From positions 1-32,346 of the forward strand of contig JAZQGO010000016.1 of the NCBI GenBank assembly GCA_045540055.1: a DNA stretch of 32,346 nucleotides, given 5' to 3'. Shown piece after piece: positions 1 through 7,253 of the stretch. Origin of the DNA: SIG565 sp045540055. Lineage in GTDB: Bacteria > Bacillota > Clostridia > Oscillospirales > Acutalibacteraceae. Positions within the stretch are counted from its first letter, which is position 1; every line of letters begins with the position of its first letter. Under the pieces are notes generated by a model that was not told where the DNA came from, ran no database searches, and saw nothing but the letters and a program-made list of their open reading frames with translations. The position numbers and the translations under genes are program-made.

Positions 1-12
1 GGCATAAATAAA

Positions 13-26
13 ACCCCTTGAGGGGT
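13..26 (-). terminator. Possible intrinsic terminator of the minus-strand block
   Basis: Read on the minus strand, a short hairpin (ACCCC, 4-nt loop, GGGGT) is followed by a T-rich tail (TTTTATTTAT). It lies about 120 nt past the stop codon of the histidine phosphatase gene. The stem is only five pairs, so efficiency is uncertain. It is the only one of the four hairpins in this intergenic stretch with a good T tract on the minus strand. Confidence 0.45.
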
Positions 27-131
27 AGCCCGAAAAAGTAATGCAGTCGGCAAACCTTTCGGCGCCCCTTTAGGGGTTTCGTCTGTAAAATGCCCTTGAA
101 GGGCTATTCAAGCCTCCGGCTTAGCCGGAGG
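13..131. repeat. Cluster of four short hairpins, possible dispersed intergenic repeat
   Basis: Four inverted repeats occur in 120 bp: CCCC/GGGG at 14-25, CCCC/GGGG at 65-76, GCCCTT/AAGGGC at 92-104 and CCTCCGGC/GCCGGAGG at 113-131. The two CCCC-YTxA-GGGG hairpins resemble each other. No ORF is seen here. Such clusters can be nested terminators or a genome-dispersed repeat; one window cannot distinguish these. Confidence 0.5.
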
Positions 132-143
132 TCCTGACTTACA

Positions 144-746
144 TTATATTAGGTCGATAACCTCAACAATACCGCTTCGCTGATAAAGTGTGGGGGTTAC
201 CATAATTGTGTAGCCGCGTCCGTTATCGGTTGCCCATTCAACCAGTGAGTGACGGGGCAGGGCACAGGCTGCTAAAAAGGTCATTATGGTGCCGCCGTGC
301 ATAATAACTGCCGCATCGCTGTAATCGTTGTTCATCATATCGCGCACAATTTCGTTTATGCCAAGGCAAATGCGCTTGGTGAATTCGGTGTTATCCTCGC
401 CGTTTGGCGTACCGTTTACCTTGCCCGAGGTCCAGTCCTTATATTCCTTAGAGTGCTCTAATTCATTTGCCGTCTTGCCCTCAAAATCACCAAAGTCATA
501 TTCAATAAGATTATCAATTAAGGTAATCTCTCGCTCGGGGTAGAGCATATTCGCCGTTTGTCTGCAACGAAGCATCGGGCTTGAATAAACCCTGTCAACA
601 AATGGGTATTCAATATCGTTTTTAAGATTTGTGAGCATTGTAATGCCCTCGGGTGTTACGGGAAGCTCGGTCCTGCCGATATACTGTCCCTTTAAATTGC
701 CCTCGGTCATACCGTGGCGTATGAGATGTAATTTATAGGTTTTCAT
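144..746 (-). CDS. Histidine phosphatase family protein (phosphoglycerate mutase-like)
   Basis: This 200-residue protein belongs to the histidine phosphatase superfamily, whose members hydrolyse phosphate esters through a phospho-histidine intermediate. The RHG motif is at residues 10-12 with nucleophile His11. A conserved SSPMLRCRQTA segment carries Arg60, Glu82 is the likely acid, and the second catalytic His is His150 in IMHGG. Length and the lack of a signal peptide fit a small cytosolic phosphatase of the CobC/PhoE/GpmB type. The substrate cannot be read from sequence. The ATG follows a strong GAGGAG site and overlaps the end of hemW by 14 nt, so the two are translationally coupled. It is the last gene of the pduL-hemW operon. 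An alpha-ribazole phosphatase role is possible, but no cobalamin genes are nearby. Confidence 0.9.
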   Translation of the reverse strand: MKTYKLHLIRHGMTEGNLKGQYIGRTELPVTPEGITMLTNLKNDIEYPFVDRVYSSPMLRCRQTANMLYPEREITLIDNLIEYDFGDFEGKTANELEHSKEYKDWTSGKVNGTPNGEDNTEFTKRICLGINEIVRDMMNNDYSDAAVIMHGGTIMTFLAACALPRHSLVEWATDNGRGYTIMVTPTLYQRSGIVEVIDLI

Positions 747-1854
747 TTGAAAGCTCCTCTATAAAAGATGTAATAATACTGTTTGAAACAAGCATACCTT
801 GGTCGGTAAGTGTAATTTTATCGCCGTCGGTAATGCAGAGCTTATTTTTTTGGTACAATAAAGCTAAATCGTGAATAGATTTAGGCAATGCTTTTGAAAA
901 CAGCTTTTTAAACTGTGTATTGCTTATTCCGTCGGCAGTGCGAAGTCCTAACATAATATACTCCTGCTCACCGCCGCCTGCGCCGTCCGAAATCGCCACT
1001 AAATTTTCGATATAAGCCGAAATATCATTTGGGTAGTAAAAACGTTCACCCTCAAAAAAAGAATGTGCCGACGGCCCAAAGCCTAAATATTCTCGGCATT
1101 TCCAGTAATTAAGATTATGTTTGCCCTCATGTCCTGCTTTGGCAAAGTTAGATATTTCGTAATGCTTAAAGCCTGCCTGTTTTAATTTGTTACACAAAAA
1201 TAAATATTGGTCAGCTGTTTGGTCATCGCTCGGTAAGTTAAACTCTGCCTTGTAAAAGGGTGTGTCCGACTCAATTTTTAATATGTATGATGAAATATGC
1301 TCAGGCGATAGCCGCAAAACAAAATCTATACTTTTTTCAAGCGACCCATTGGTAGAATCGGGCAGCCCCAACATCAAGTCAAGCGAAATATTATCAAAGC
1401 CCGCTTGCCGTGCGGCATTAAAGGTCTGCTCGGCATCGGCCGTAGTGTGCCGTCTGCCAAGAACCGATAACTCCTCATCTAACCCACTCTGAACACCGAT
1501 GGATAATCGATTACAGCCTGCCTGCCGTATTTCATTAAGAAATGCTCTAAGGTCATCGGCGGGATTAACCTCGATAGTGATTTCGGCATCGTGTGATACA
1601 TTAAAGGAATTTTTAGCGGCACGAATAATTGCAGAAATTTGCTCACCCGATAATACGCTGGGTGTGCCACCACCGATATAAACAGAACAAACGGGGCGGG
1701 CGATTTGCCTGCCCCGTTGGGTAAGTTCAGATATTATTTTGTCGCAGTATTTTTGTATGAGTTTATCATCTACGTTTATAGAATAAAAGCTACAGTAATT
1801 ACATTTTTTGCGACAAAACGGAATGTGAATGTAAATTCCTATCGGATTAGTCAA
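733..1854 (-). CDS. hemW: Radical SAM protein HemW-like (coproporphyrinogen III oxidase-like, haem chaperone)
   Basis: This radical SAM protein has the cluster motif CxxxCxxC at residues 14-21 (CRKKCNYC) right after the IYIHIPFC start typical of the HemN/HemW family. Later it carries HNLNYW, the HNxxYW signature of HemW, which in characterised members binds haem rather than decarboxylating coproporphyrinogen. True HemN has an extra Cys after the motif that is absent here. I chose a TTG start at 1854, overlapping the pduL stop, because it gives 373 residues, normal for HemW, and has an AGG about 8 nt upstream. The frame stays open to an ATG at 1929, but that would add 25 residues lying wholly inside pduL and unlike the family. 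It sits between pduL and the phosphatase, overlapping both. No haem pathway genes are visible in the window. Confidence 0.88.
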   Translation of the reverse strand: MTNPIGIYIHIPFCRKKCNYCSFYSINVDDKLIQKYCDKIISELTQRGRQIARPVCSVYIGGGTPSVLSGEQISAIIRAAKNSFNVSHDAEITIEVNPADDLRAFLNEIRQAGCNRLSIGVQSGLDEELSVLGRRHTTADAEQTFNAARQAGFDNISLDLMLGLPDSTNGSLEKSIDFVLRLSPEHISSYILKIESDTPFYKAEFNLPSDDQTADQYLFLCNKLKQAGFKHYEISNFAKAGHEGKHNLNYWKCREYLGFGPSAHSFFEGERFYYPNDISAYIENLVAISDGAGGGEQEYIMLGLRTADGISNTQFKKLFSKALPKSIHDLALLYQKNKLCITDGDKITLTDQGMLVSNSIITSFIEELSNENL

Positions 1855-2422
1855 GGATAATACCTGTGCAGCTTCCGGGAATAGCGGCGGCATTAGCCTC
1901 ATCGGTATCAAGGTGCATAGCGAGTGCATAAGAATCGCTAACTCTTGCTACAACATCGTCAAAAATAAGCGCTCTGCCTTCGGTCGGAATTTTAACAGAC
2001 ACAATCTGCTTATCAACAATGCCGTACTTTTCGGCATCGGCAGTGGTCATATGTATATGACGCTTAGCCGAAATAACACCCTCGCTAAGCTCAACCTCGC
2101 CGCAGGGACCAACTAATTTGCAAGCACCTGTGTCAGCGATATCGCCCGACTCACGAATGGGAGCCTTAACGCCGATTGAACGTGCATCGGTCAAAGAAAG
2201 TTCAACCTGAGTTGCATTTCTGCAAGGACCGAGAATTGATACGCCTGCAAGCTCCTTCTTAGGACCAACAACGGTAACTCGCTCTTCACACGCAAACTGA
2301 CCCGGCTGCGAAAGGTCCTTTTTAGGTGTGAGCTTATAACCCTTACCAAAAAGTGTTTCAAGGTCTTTTTCGCTTACGTGCACGTGACGTGCGCTGATTT
2401 CAACTAAAACTGTTTTTTCCAT
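1847..2422 (-). CDS. pduL: Phosphate propanoyltransferase (PduL-type phosphotransacylase)
   Basis: This 191-residue PduL-family phosphotransacylase interconverts acyl-CoA and acyl phosphate and is unrelated to classical Pta. Two His-x-His metal-binding motifs are seen, HVH at 13-15 and HIH at 122-124, plus His170 in a conserved MHLDTDEAN segment. Microcompartment-targeted PduL proteins carry an N-terminal encapsulation helix of roughly 20 residues. This one begins directly with the core domain, so it is probably cytosolic and may serve acetate metabolism. No shell protein, acetate kinase or diol/ethanolamine enzymes are nearby. The ATG has an AAGGGG site 8 nt upstream and its own promoter. 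Its stop overlaps the chosen hemW start. Whether the preferred acyl group is acetyl or propionyl cannot be told. Confidence 0.92.
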   Translation of the reverse strand: MEKTVLVEISARHVHVSEKDLETLFGKGYKLTPKKDLSQPGQFACEERVTVVGPKKELAGVSILGPCRNATQVELSLTDARSIGVKAPIRESGDIADTGACKLVGPCGEVELSEGVISAKRHIHMTTADAEKYGIVDKQIVSVKIPTEGRALIFDDVVARVSDSYALAMHLDTDEANAAAIPGSCTGIILD

Positions 2423-2456
2423 TTTGATTTCCCCTTAGAAAAATATTTACATAATT

Positions 2457-2484
2457 ATTTTAACATATTTTATAAAATTTTCAA
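2457..2484 (-). promoter_or_regulatory. Sigma-A promoter of pduL-hemW-phosphatase
   Basis: On the minus strand TTGAAA (2479-2484) and TAAAAT (2457-2462) are separated by 16 bp, with a TG one base upstream of the -10 (extended -10). It lies between the ferredoxin terminator and pduL. Confidence 0.65.
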
Positions 2485-2498
2485 TACATAAAAGGAAA

Positions 2499-2526
2499 AA
2501 GGCGGTGTGAATTTTCACACCGCCTT
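2499..2526 (-). terminator. Intrinsic terminator of the ferredoxin gene
   Basis: A 13-bp perfect stem, AAGGCGGTGTGAA with its complement, closes on a very small loop. On the minus strand it is followed by TTTTTCCTTTT. It starts 15 nt after the ferredoxin stop and separates it from pduL. Confidence 0.9.
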
Positions 2527-2541
2527 ACTTCTAAGTAAAAA

Positions 2542-2712
2542 TTAGTCAGCAACAATAGCGCCTACGGGACAACCTGCTTCGCAAGCACCGCAATCGATGC
2601 AAGCGTCAGCGTCGATTGTGTAACGCTCGTCACCTTCGTGAATAGCTTCAACGGGGCAACCTGCAGCACAAGCACCACAGCTGATGCATTCTTCAGTAAT
2701 TTTGAAAGCCAT
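2542..2712 (-). CDS. 2[4Fe-4S] ferredoxin
   Basis: This 56-residue protein has two cluster motifs, CISCGACAAGCP (Cys 9, 12, 15, 19) and CIDCGACEAGCP (Cys 38, 41, 44, 48). Each is CxxCxxCxxxCP, the clostridial-type dicluster ferredoxin pattern, and the halves are clearly an internal duplication. It would carry low-potential electrons in the cytosol, for example to or from pyruvate:ferredoxin oxidoreductase or hydrogenases. The ATG follows an excellent GGAGGTG site. It appears monocistronic, with its own promoter and a strong terminator. Its gene-specific partner is unknown. The preceding gene, ricT, also encodes an Fe-S protein, but a functional link is not implied. Confidence 0.95.
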   Translation of the reverse strand: MAFKITEECISCGACAAGCPVEAIHEGDERYTIDADACIDCGACEAGCPVGAIVAD

Positions 2713-2743
2713 TTAAATACACCTCCCAAAGCTTTGTAAGTCT

Positions 2744-2772
2744 ATTGTAACAACAATATATACAAAATGCAA
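2744..2772 (-). promoter_or_regulatory. Sigma-A promoter of the ferredoxin gene
   Basis: On the minus strand TTGCAT (2767-2772) and TACAAT (2744-2749) are spaced 17 bp, with a TG preceding the -10 by one base. The -35 overlaps a weak hairpin (CAAGAAT/ATTCTTG, 2770-2789) that includes the ricT stop codon and may act as a leaky terminator. Confidence 0.7.
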
Positions 2773-2780
2773 GAATTATT

Positions 2781-3635
2781 TTATTCTTGTGTTTCTTCTG
2801 CCTCGATTTTTGCGTTTTTCTTTTTAGGTGAAGAAATGAGTTTAACCTCACTTCTGTGCATCTTGGTCGGCAACTCGTTACCATCGAGTTTTACAAGCAT
2901 ATTGCCTGTGATAAGGTTTACGTCGGTAACAACGCCCTTATTTCCCGACGCAGTTTTAACAATAGCGCCGAGTCCGGGGGTGATTTTCATCAGATGCTCA
3001 TAAGAGTCCTGCTCGTACTTTAGACAGCACATAAGTCTGCCGCAGCTTCCCGAAATTTTAGTGGGGTTAAGCGACAAGCCCTGCTCCTTAGCCATTTTAA
3101 TTGAAACGGGCTCGAAATCGGGCAAGAACCTTGCACAGCAGAAGGGTTGACCGCAGATGCCAAGACCACCTAACATTCGTGCTTCGTCACGCACGCCGAT
3201 TTGTCTAAGCTCAATTCTTGTGTGGAATTTAGCGGCAAGGTCTTTAACAAGCTCTCTAAAATCTACTCGACCTTCACTTGTGAAGTAGAATAAAATTTTA
3301 CTGCCGTCAAAGGAATACTCAACCTGCGTAAGACGCATGTCAAGCTTGTGATGTGCGACAAGTTCCTCACAAACCTTTAATGCCTCGGCCTCTTTTTTGC
3401 GGTTAGCTTCCATCCGGCTTATATCCTTATCGGTGGCGATTCTTAGCACCTTTTTTAAGGGGGCGACAATCTTGCTGTCCGAAACCGAATGATTAGCCTC
3501 GCTAACCATACCGCATTCGGTACCGCGTGCCGTTTCAACTATTACATATTGTCCGACGGTGACGGTATTATTGTCGGGGTCGAAATAATACACCCTGCCG
3601 TCCTGTTTAAATTTTACACCAATGACCTCAGTCAT
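2781..3635 (-). CDS. ricT: PSP1-domain protein RicT (YaaT), Fe-S regulatory complex subunit
   Basis: This 284-residue protein has the PSP1 fold. The Cys signature is GICGQPFCC (Cys161, 166, 167) followed by GSCGRLMCC (Cys198, 203, 204). In Bacillus subtilis the RicT-RicA-RicF complex holds Fe-S clusters, accelerates Spo0A phosphorelay output and promotes RNase Y-dependent mRNA maturation. Those roles are known for the family and only inferred here. The gene directly follows holB, the same neighbourhood as in B. subtilis. The ATG has an AAGGAG site 6 nt upstream. The C-terminus is Lys/Glu-rich and likely disordered. RicA and RicF are not in the window. Confidence 0.93.
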   Translation of the reverse strand: MTEVIGVKFKQDGRVYYFDPDNNTVTVGQYVIVETARGTECGMVSEANHSVSDSKIVAPLKKVLRIATDKDISRMEANRKKEAEALKVCEELVAHHKLDMRLTQVEYSFDGSKILFYFTSEGRVDFRELVKDLAAKFHTRIELRQIGVRDEARMLGGLGICGQPFCCARFLPDFEPVSIKMAKEQGLSLNPTKISGSCGRLMCCLKYEQDSYEHLMKITPGLGAIVKTASGNKGVVTDVNLITGNMLVKLDGNELPTKMHRSEVKLISSPKKKNAKIEAEETQE

Positions 3636-3650
3636 ATATTTCTCCTTAAT

Positions 3651-4568
3651 CTATTTTAATTTACTAATTAAAGCCGTGAAAAACAGGCTCAAATTTATAT
3701 TGGTTATTAAATGCGGTTGCATTTCACTTAGCGTGTCATAGTAGCCGAGCAATCGCGGCAAAACGATGGGGTTACCGCTTTCAAGCCGTATTCTATCGGC
3801 AACAATCGCTTTAAGCTGTGTAATAAATTCGCCCGCATTTACGCGGTCCTTTTCGAGTGGACGCACGCATTTAAGCAGTTCTATTGTCGGCTCACCCGAA
3901 AAAAGCTGTGCCGCAAATTCTTCGGCTAAAGCGTTGGTCGGCGCGCTACTTCTGCCAAGAAGAATCAGAGCCTTGCCTATATTGTTTCTCGCCGAGTCAA
4001 CGGCATTTTCGATATCCTTTAAAGATATATCGCACGTTGATTTAATATAATCAATGCTTTCTTGTCTTGACGGGGCAAGAAGGGATAAACAAACACAACG
4101 CGAAATAATTGTATCAAGAAAGGATGAAACCGACTCGGTTATAAGTATAAATAAAACATTCTCGGGTGGTTCTTCAAGGGTTTTTAAAAGTGTATTCTGC
4201 GCTTGCTCGTTTAGTGTATCGGCCTTGTTTATGATAAAAACCTTTTTACCTAACATGTGCGGTTTTATAAAGGCGTCATTTCGAAGTGTTCTAATTTGTG
4301 CAACACTGATATTCTTTTTCTTTTCTTCGGGGGCGATGTAGATTATATCGGGGTGGTTTTTATTATCAACCAGTCGACAGCATTTGCAGCTGTCACACGG
4401 AGGTCTATCGTCTAAACAAACCGTCGCTTTGGCGATGTAGTTTGCCAAGGTTTTACGACCTGTGCCCTCGTCACCCTCAATAATTATGGCGTGGGGGATA
4501 TGATTCGCCGATATAAACTGATTTACGGTGTTAAGTATGCGCTCATTTCCCACAAAAGTAAAACTCAT
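3651..4568 (-). CDS. holB: DNA polymerase III subunit delta' (clamp loader)
   Basis: This AAA+ clamp-loader subunit has 305 residues. It has a Walker A-like GDEGTGRKT at 32-40, a zinc-binding Cys cluster (Cys51, 58, 61, 64), LLKTLEEPP at 127-135 and the SRC motif at 156-158, whose Arg acts in trans on a neighbouring ATP site. A recognisable P-loop is kept, unlike the degenerate loop of E. coli delta'. Together with tau/gamma and delta it would load the beta clamp for PolC. Its ATG overlaps the trpS stop as ATGA, and an AAGG-containing sequence upstream lies inside trpS. ricT follows 15 nt downstream, so trpS-holB-ricT are likely co-transcribed. Confidence 0.93.
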   Translation of the reverse strand: MSFTFVGNERILNTVNQFISANHIPHAIIIEGDEGTGRKTLANYIAKATVCLDDRPPCDSCKCCRLVDNKNHPDIIYIAPEEKKKNISVAQIRTLRNDAFIKPHMLGKKVFIINKADTLNEQAQNTLLKTLEEPPENVLFILITESVSSFLDTIISRCVCLSLLAPSRQESIDYIKSTCDISLKDIENAVDSARNNIGKALILLGRSSAPTNALAEEFAAQLFSGEPTIELLKCVRPLEKDRVNAGEFITQLKAIVADRIRLESGNPIVLPRLLGYYDTLSEMQPHLITNINLSLFFTALISKLK

Positions 4569-5560
4569 AATACAAAGCCAACCTTTTTCTTAACCTTAGA
4601 AAGAGTTTTGCGTGCGGCATAGAAAGCCTTTTCGTCACCCTGACGGTAGATATCTTCAAGCTGCTTTTTGTCCGATATAAAGGTCTGATATCTTTCCTGA
4701 ATCGGTTTTAATTCCTCAGCAACGGCTTCACCCACGGCAATTTTAAAGTCACCGTAGCCCTTGCCCTCAAATTCGGCAGTAATTTGGTCGGCGCTTTTAC
4801 CCGTAACGGCGGAGTAGATGCCTATAAGGTTGCTGACACCGGGCTTATCCTCGCCTACGCAAATGCGGTTATCGCTATCGGTAACGGCACGCTTAAACTT
4901 GCGAATAATATCGTCCTTGCTATCAAGTATAGCAACCCAAGAATTTATATTTTCATCAGATTTTGACATCTTTTTAGTCGGGTCCTGAAGTGACATAACA
5001 CGTGCGCCGATTTTGGGTATGTACGGCTCGGGGACCGTAAACACGTCACCGTATACGTGATTAAAGCGTGTTGCAATATCACGTGCAATTTCCAAATGCT
5101 GTTTTTGGTCGGCACCAACGGGCACCAAATCAGACTGATACAAAAGTATATCAGCCGCCATAAGAACAGGGTAGGAGAAAAGACCCACATTGACATTATC
5201 GGCGTGTTTTGCTGATTTATCCTTAAACTGTGTCATACGTGAAAGCTCACCGAACTGCGTGTAGCATGAGAGTATCCATGCAAGTTCAGAGTGGGCAGAA
5301 ACGTGCGACTGAATAAACATAGTGTTCTTTTCGGGGTCGATGCCGAGCGCCAATAAAAGTGCGGCGGTCGAATAAATTTGTTGACGCAGCTTTGCCGGCT
5401 CTTGCCTTACCGTAATTGCGTGAAGGTCGGCAACGGCATAGGTACAGTCGAATTCATTTTGCATAGCGACCCAGTTTTTAAGTGCGCCTATATAGTTGCC
5501 GAGGGTCAGCATTCCACTCGGTTGAATACAACTTAAAACTTTCTTTTTATTTTCTTCCAT
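4565..5560 (-). CDS. trpS: Tryptophanyl-tRNA synthetase
   Basis: This class I aminoacyl-tRNA synthetase charges tRNA-Trp. At 331 residues it is the usual bacterial TrpRS length. The HIGH-equivalent is TLGN at 19-22 within PSGMLTLGNYIGA, and KMSKS is at 197-201. The GADQKQHLE segment at 149-157 forms part of the Trp/ATP pocket in the family. The ATG has a GGTGGAG site 6 nt upstream. It is the first gene of the trpS-holB-ricT unit and has its own sigma-A promoter. No T-box leader lies between that promoter and the start, although T-box control of trpS is common in Firmicutes. Confidence 0.97.
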   Translation of the reverse strand: MEENKKKVLSCIQPSGMLTLGNYIGALKNWVAMQNEFDCTYAVADLHAITVRQEPAKLRQQIYSTAALLLALGIDPEKNTMFIQSHVSAHSELAWILSCYTQFGELSRMTQFKDKSAKHADNVNVGLFSYPVLMAADILLYQSDLVPVGADQKQHLEIARDIATRFNHVYGDVFTVPEPYIPKIGARVMSLQDPTKKMSKSDENINSWVAILDSKDDIIRKFKRAVTDSDNRICVGEDKPGVSNLIGIYSAVTGKSADQITAEFEGKGYGDFKIAVGEAVAEELKPIQERYQTFISDKKQLEDIYRQGDEKAFYAARKTLSKVKKKVGFVL

Positions 5561-5596
5561 TTATTACTCCACCTTTAAGAAAGTATTACCTTCATT

Positions 5597-5625
5597 ATTT
5601 TATCACAAATAGCCAAAATGAGCAA
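5597..5625 (-). promoter_or_regulatory. Sigma-A promoter of trpS-holB-ricT
   Basis: On the minus strand TTGCTC (5620-5625) and TAAAAT (5597-5602) are spaced 17 bp, with TG one base before the -10. It leaves a leader of about 30 nt, too short for a T-box. Confidence 0.6.
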
Positions 5626-5663
5626 GTATTATATAAATTATTTTAAATAAGATAAAATAAGAC

Positions 5664-5692
5664 TTGAAACAAACAATGGGCGGGATTATAAT
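5664..5692 (+). promoter_or_regulatory. Sigma-A promoter of the DUF1846 gene
   Basis: TTGAAA (5664-5669) and a consensus TATAAT (5687-5692) are spaced 17 bp. It is divergent from the trpS promoter within the same 167-bp gap. Confidence 0.75.
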
Positions 5693-5727
5693 GGATATAT
5701 ATTTTTAAAATAATTACGGGGGTAATT

Positions 5728-7212
5728 ATGAGCAGAATAGGTTTCGATAACGAAAAATATATTGCACTTCAAACCGAGAATATTAAGAAGCGCCGCGAGC
5801 TTTTTGGGGACAAGCTTTATCTTGAGTTTGGCGGCAAGCTTTTTGACGATTATCACGCTTCACGTGTTTTGCCCGGCTTTGAGCCTGACAGTAAGGTCAA
5901 GATGCTTTTAAAACTTAAGGATCAGGCCGAAATAGTCATAGTTATCAATGCGGATGCCATTGAAAAGCACAAAAAGCGCGGTGACCTTGGTATCGGTTAC
6001 GATCAGGACGTATTAAGACTGATTGACGTTTTTCGTGAAATAGGTTTATATGTAGGCAGTGTTGTTATAACCTGCTTTAATAATCAACCCTCTGTTGTAG
6101 GTTTTGAAAAACGCCTAAAGTCACTAGGTGTCAACGTTTACAGACACTTTATTATCGAAGATTACCCCTCAAACGTGCCGCTTATAGTTAGTGACGAGGG
6201 CTTCGGTAAAAATGATTATATAGAAACCACTCGCTCCTTGGTTGTTGTTACCGCCCCCGGTCCCGGTAGCGGTAAAATGGCAACCTGTTTGTCCCAGCTT
6301 TATCACGAGCATAAGCGCGGCATCAAGGCAGGATATGCCAAATTTGAAACCTTCCCGATATGGAATATACCTCTTAAGCACCCCGTAAACCTCGCCTATG
6401 AGGCGGCAACGGCTGACCTTAACGACGTTAATATGATTGACCCGTTCCACCTCGAAGCATATGGTGAGACAACGGTCAACTACAATCGTGATGTTGAGAT
6501 TTTTCCCGTGCTCAACGCTATGATGAGTGAGATACTCGGTGAGTCACCCTACAAGAGCCCGACCGATATGGGTGTTAATATGGCAGGTTATGCTATATTT
6601 GATGATGAGGCGGTGTGTGAGGCCTCATGTCAGGAGATAGTAAGAAGATATTATAAAACACTGGTCGATGTTAAGCTCGGCCACGCCGATAAAGAGCAGG
6701 TTAGAAAAATTGAGTTGCTTATGAAGCAGGCGGGTATTGATGAGGATGTACGCCGTGTCGTTCAACCCGCGATTGACAAGTCCGAAGCCACAGGCAAGCC
6801 TGCGGTTGCGGTTGAACTGAGTGACGGCACTATTATTACGGGTAAAACCTCTTCGCTTCTTGGTGCGTGTGCATCGGCATTGCTTAATACGCTTAAGGTT
6901 TTGGCGGGTATACCCGATTCAATAAACCTTATTTCGCCCGTTATTATTGAACCCGTACAGCATTTGAAAACCGGATATATGGGTAACCGAAATCCTAGAT
7001 TGCATACCGACGAAGTGCTTATAGCACTTTCGATTTGTGCGGCTACCGACCCGACCGCAGCATTAGCACTTGAACAGTTACCAAAACTAAAAGGGCTTGA
7101 GCTGCATTCAACCGTTATCCTCTCGGGTGCGGACGAGCACGTACTAAGAAAGCTCGGCTTTAATGTTACAAGCGAGCCCAAGCACGAAACAAAAAAATTA
7201 TATCATAGATAA
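5728..7212 (+). CDS. DUF1846 family protein of unknown function
   Basis: This 494-residue protein matches my memory of the DUF1846 (PF08903) family, a widely conserved but poorly characterised family in Firmicutes. The N-terminal half holds a mononucleotide-binding-like GPGSGK at 178-183 after a hydrophobic strand. It is followed by a highly conserved-looking region rich in Pro, Asn and acidic residues (NPVN- and DPFHLEAYG-like segments). No signal peptide or membrane segment is present, so it should be cytosolic. The ATG follows GGGGG. It is monocistronic, with its own near-consensus promoter and a bidirectional terminator, which suggests strong independent expression. I cannot assign a reaction. 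Confidence 0.85.
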   Translation: MSRIGFDNEKYIALQTENIKKRRELFGDKLYLEFGGKLFDDYHASRVLPGFEPDSKVKMLLKLKDQAEIVIVINADAIEKHKKRGDLGIGYDQDVLRLIDVFREIGLYVGSVVITCFNNQPSVVGFEKRLKSLGVNVYRHFIIEDYPSNVPLIVSDEGFGKNDYIETTRSLVVVTAPGPGSGKMATCLSQLYHEHKRGIKAGYAKFETFPIWNIPLKHPVNLAYEAATADLNDVNMIDPFHLEAYGETTVNYNRDVEIFPVLNAMMSEILGESPYKSPTDMGVNMAGYAIFDDEAVCEASCQEIVRRYYKTLVDVKLGHADKEQVRKIELLMKQAGIDEDVRRVVQPAIDKSEATGKPAVAVELSDGTIITGKTSSLLGACASALLNTLKVLAGIPDSINLISPVIIEPVQHLKTGYMGNRNPRLHTDEVLIALSICAATDPTAALALEQLPKLKGLELHSTVILSGADEHVLRKLGFNVTSEPKHETKKLYHR

Positions 7213-7217
7213 AAATT

Positions 7218-7247
7218 AAAACCGTCGGCTTTATAACCGACGGTTTT
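7218..7247. terminator. Bidirectional terminator between the DUF1846 gene and the dnaC-like gene
   Basis: The stem AAAACCGTCGG pairs with CCGACGGTTTT around an 8-nt loop. A T tract exits on both strands. It lies in the 41-bp gap between two converging genes. Confidence 0.9.
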
Positions 7248-7253
7248 ATGTAT

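Noticed and set aside
6762..7181. 139-residue antisense frame within the DUF1846 gene
   Set aside because: Same reason: low-complexity antisense translation of a real coding region.
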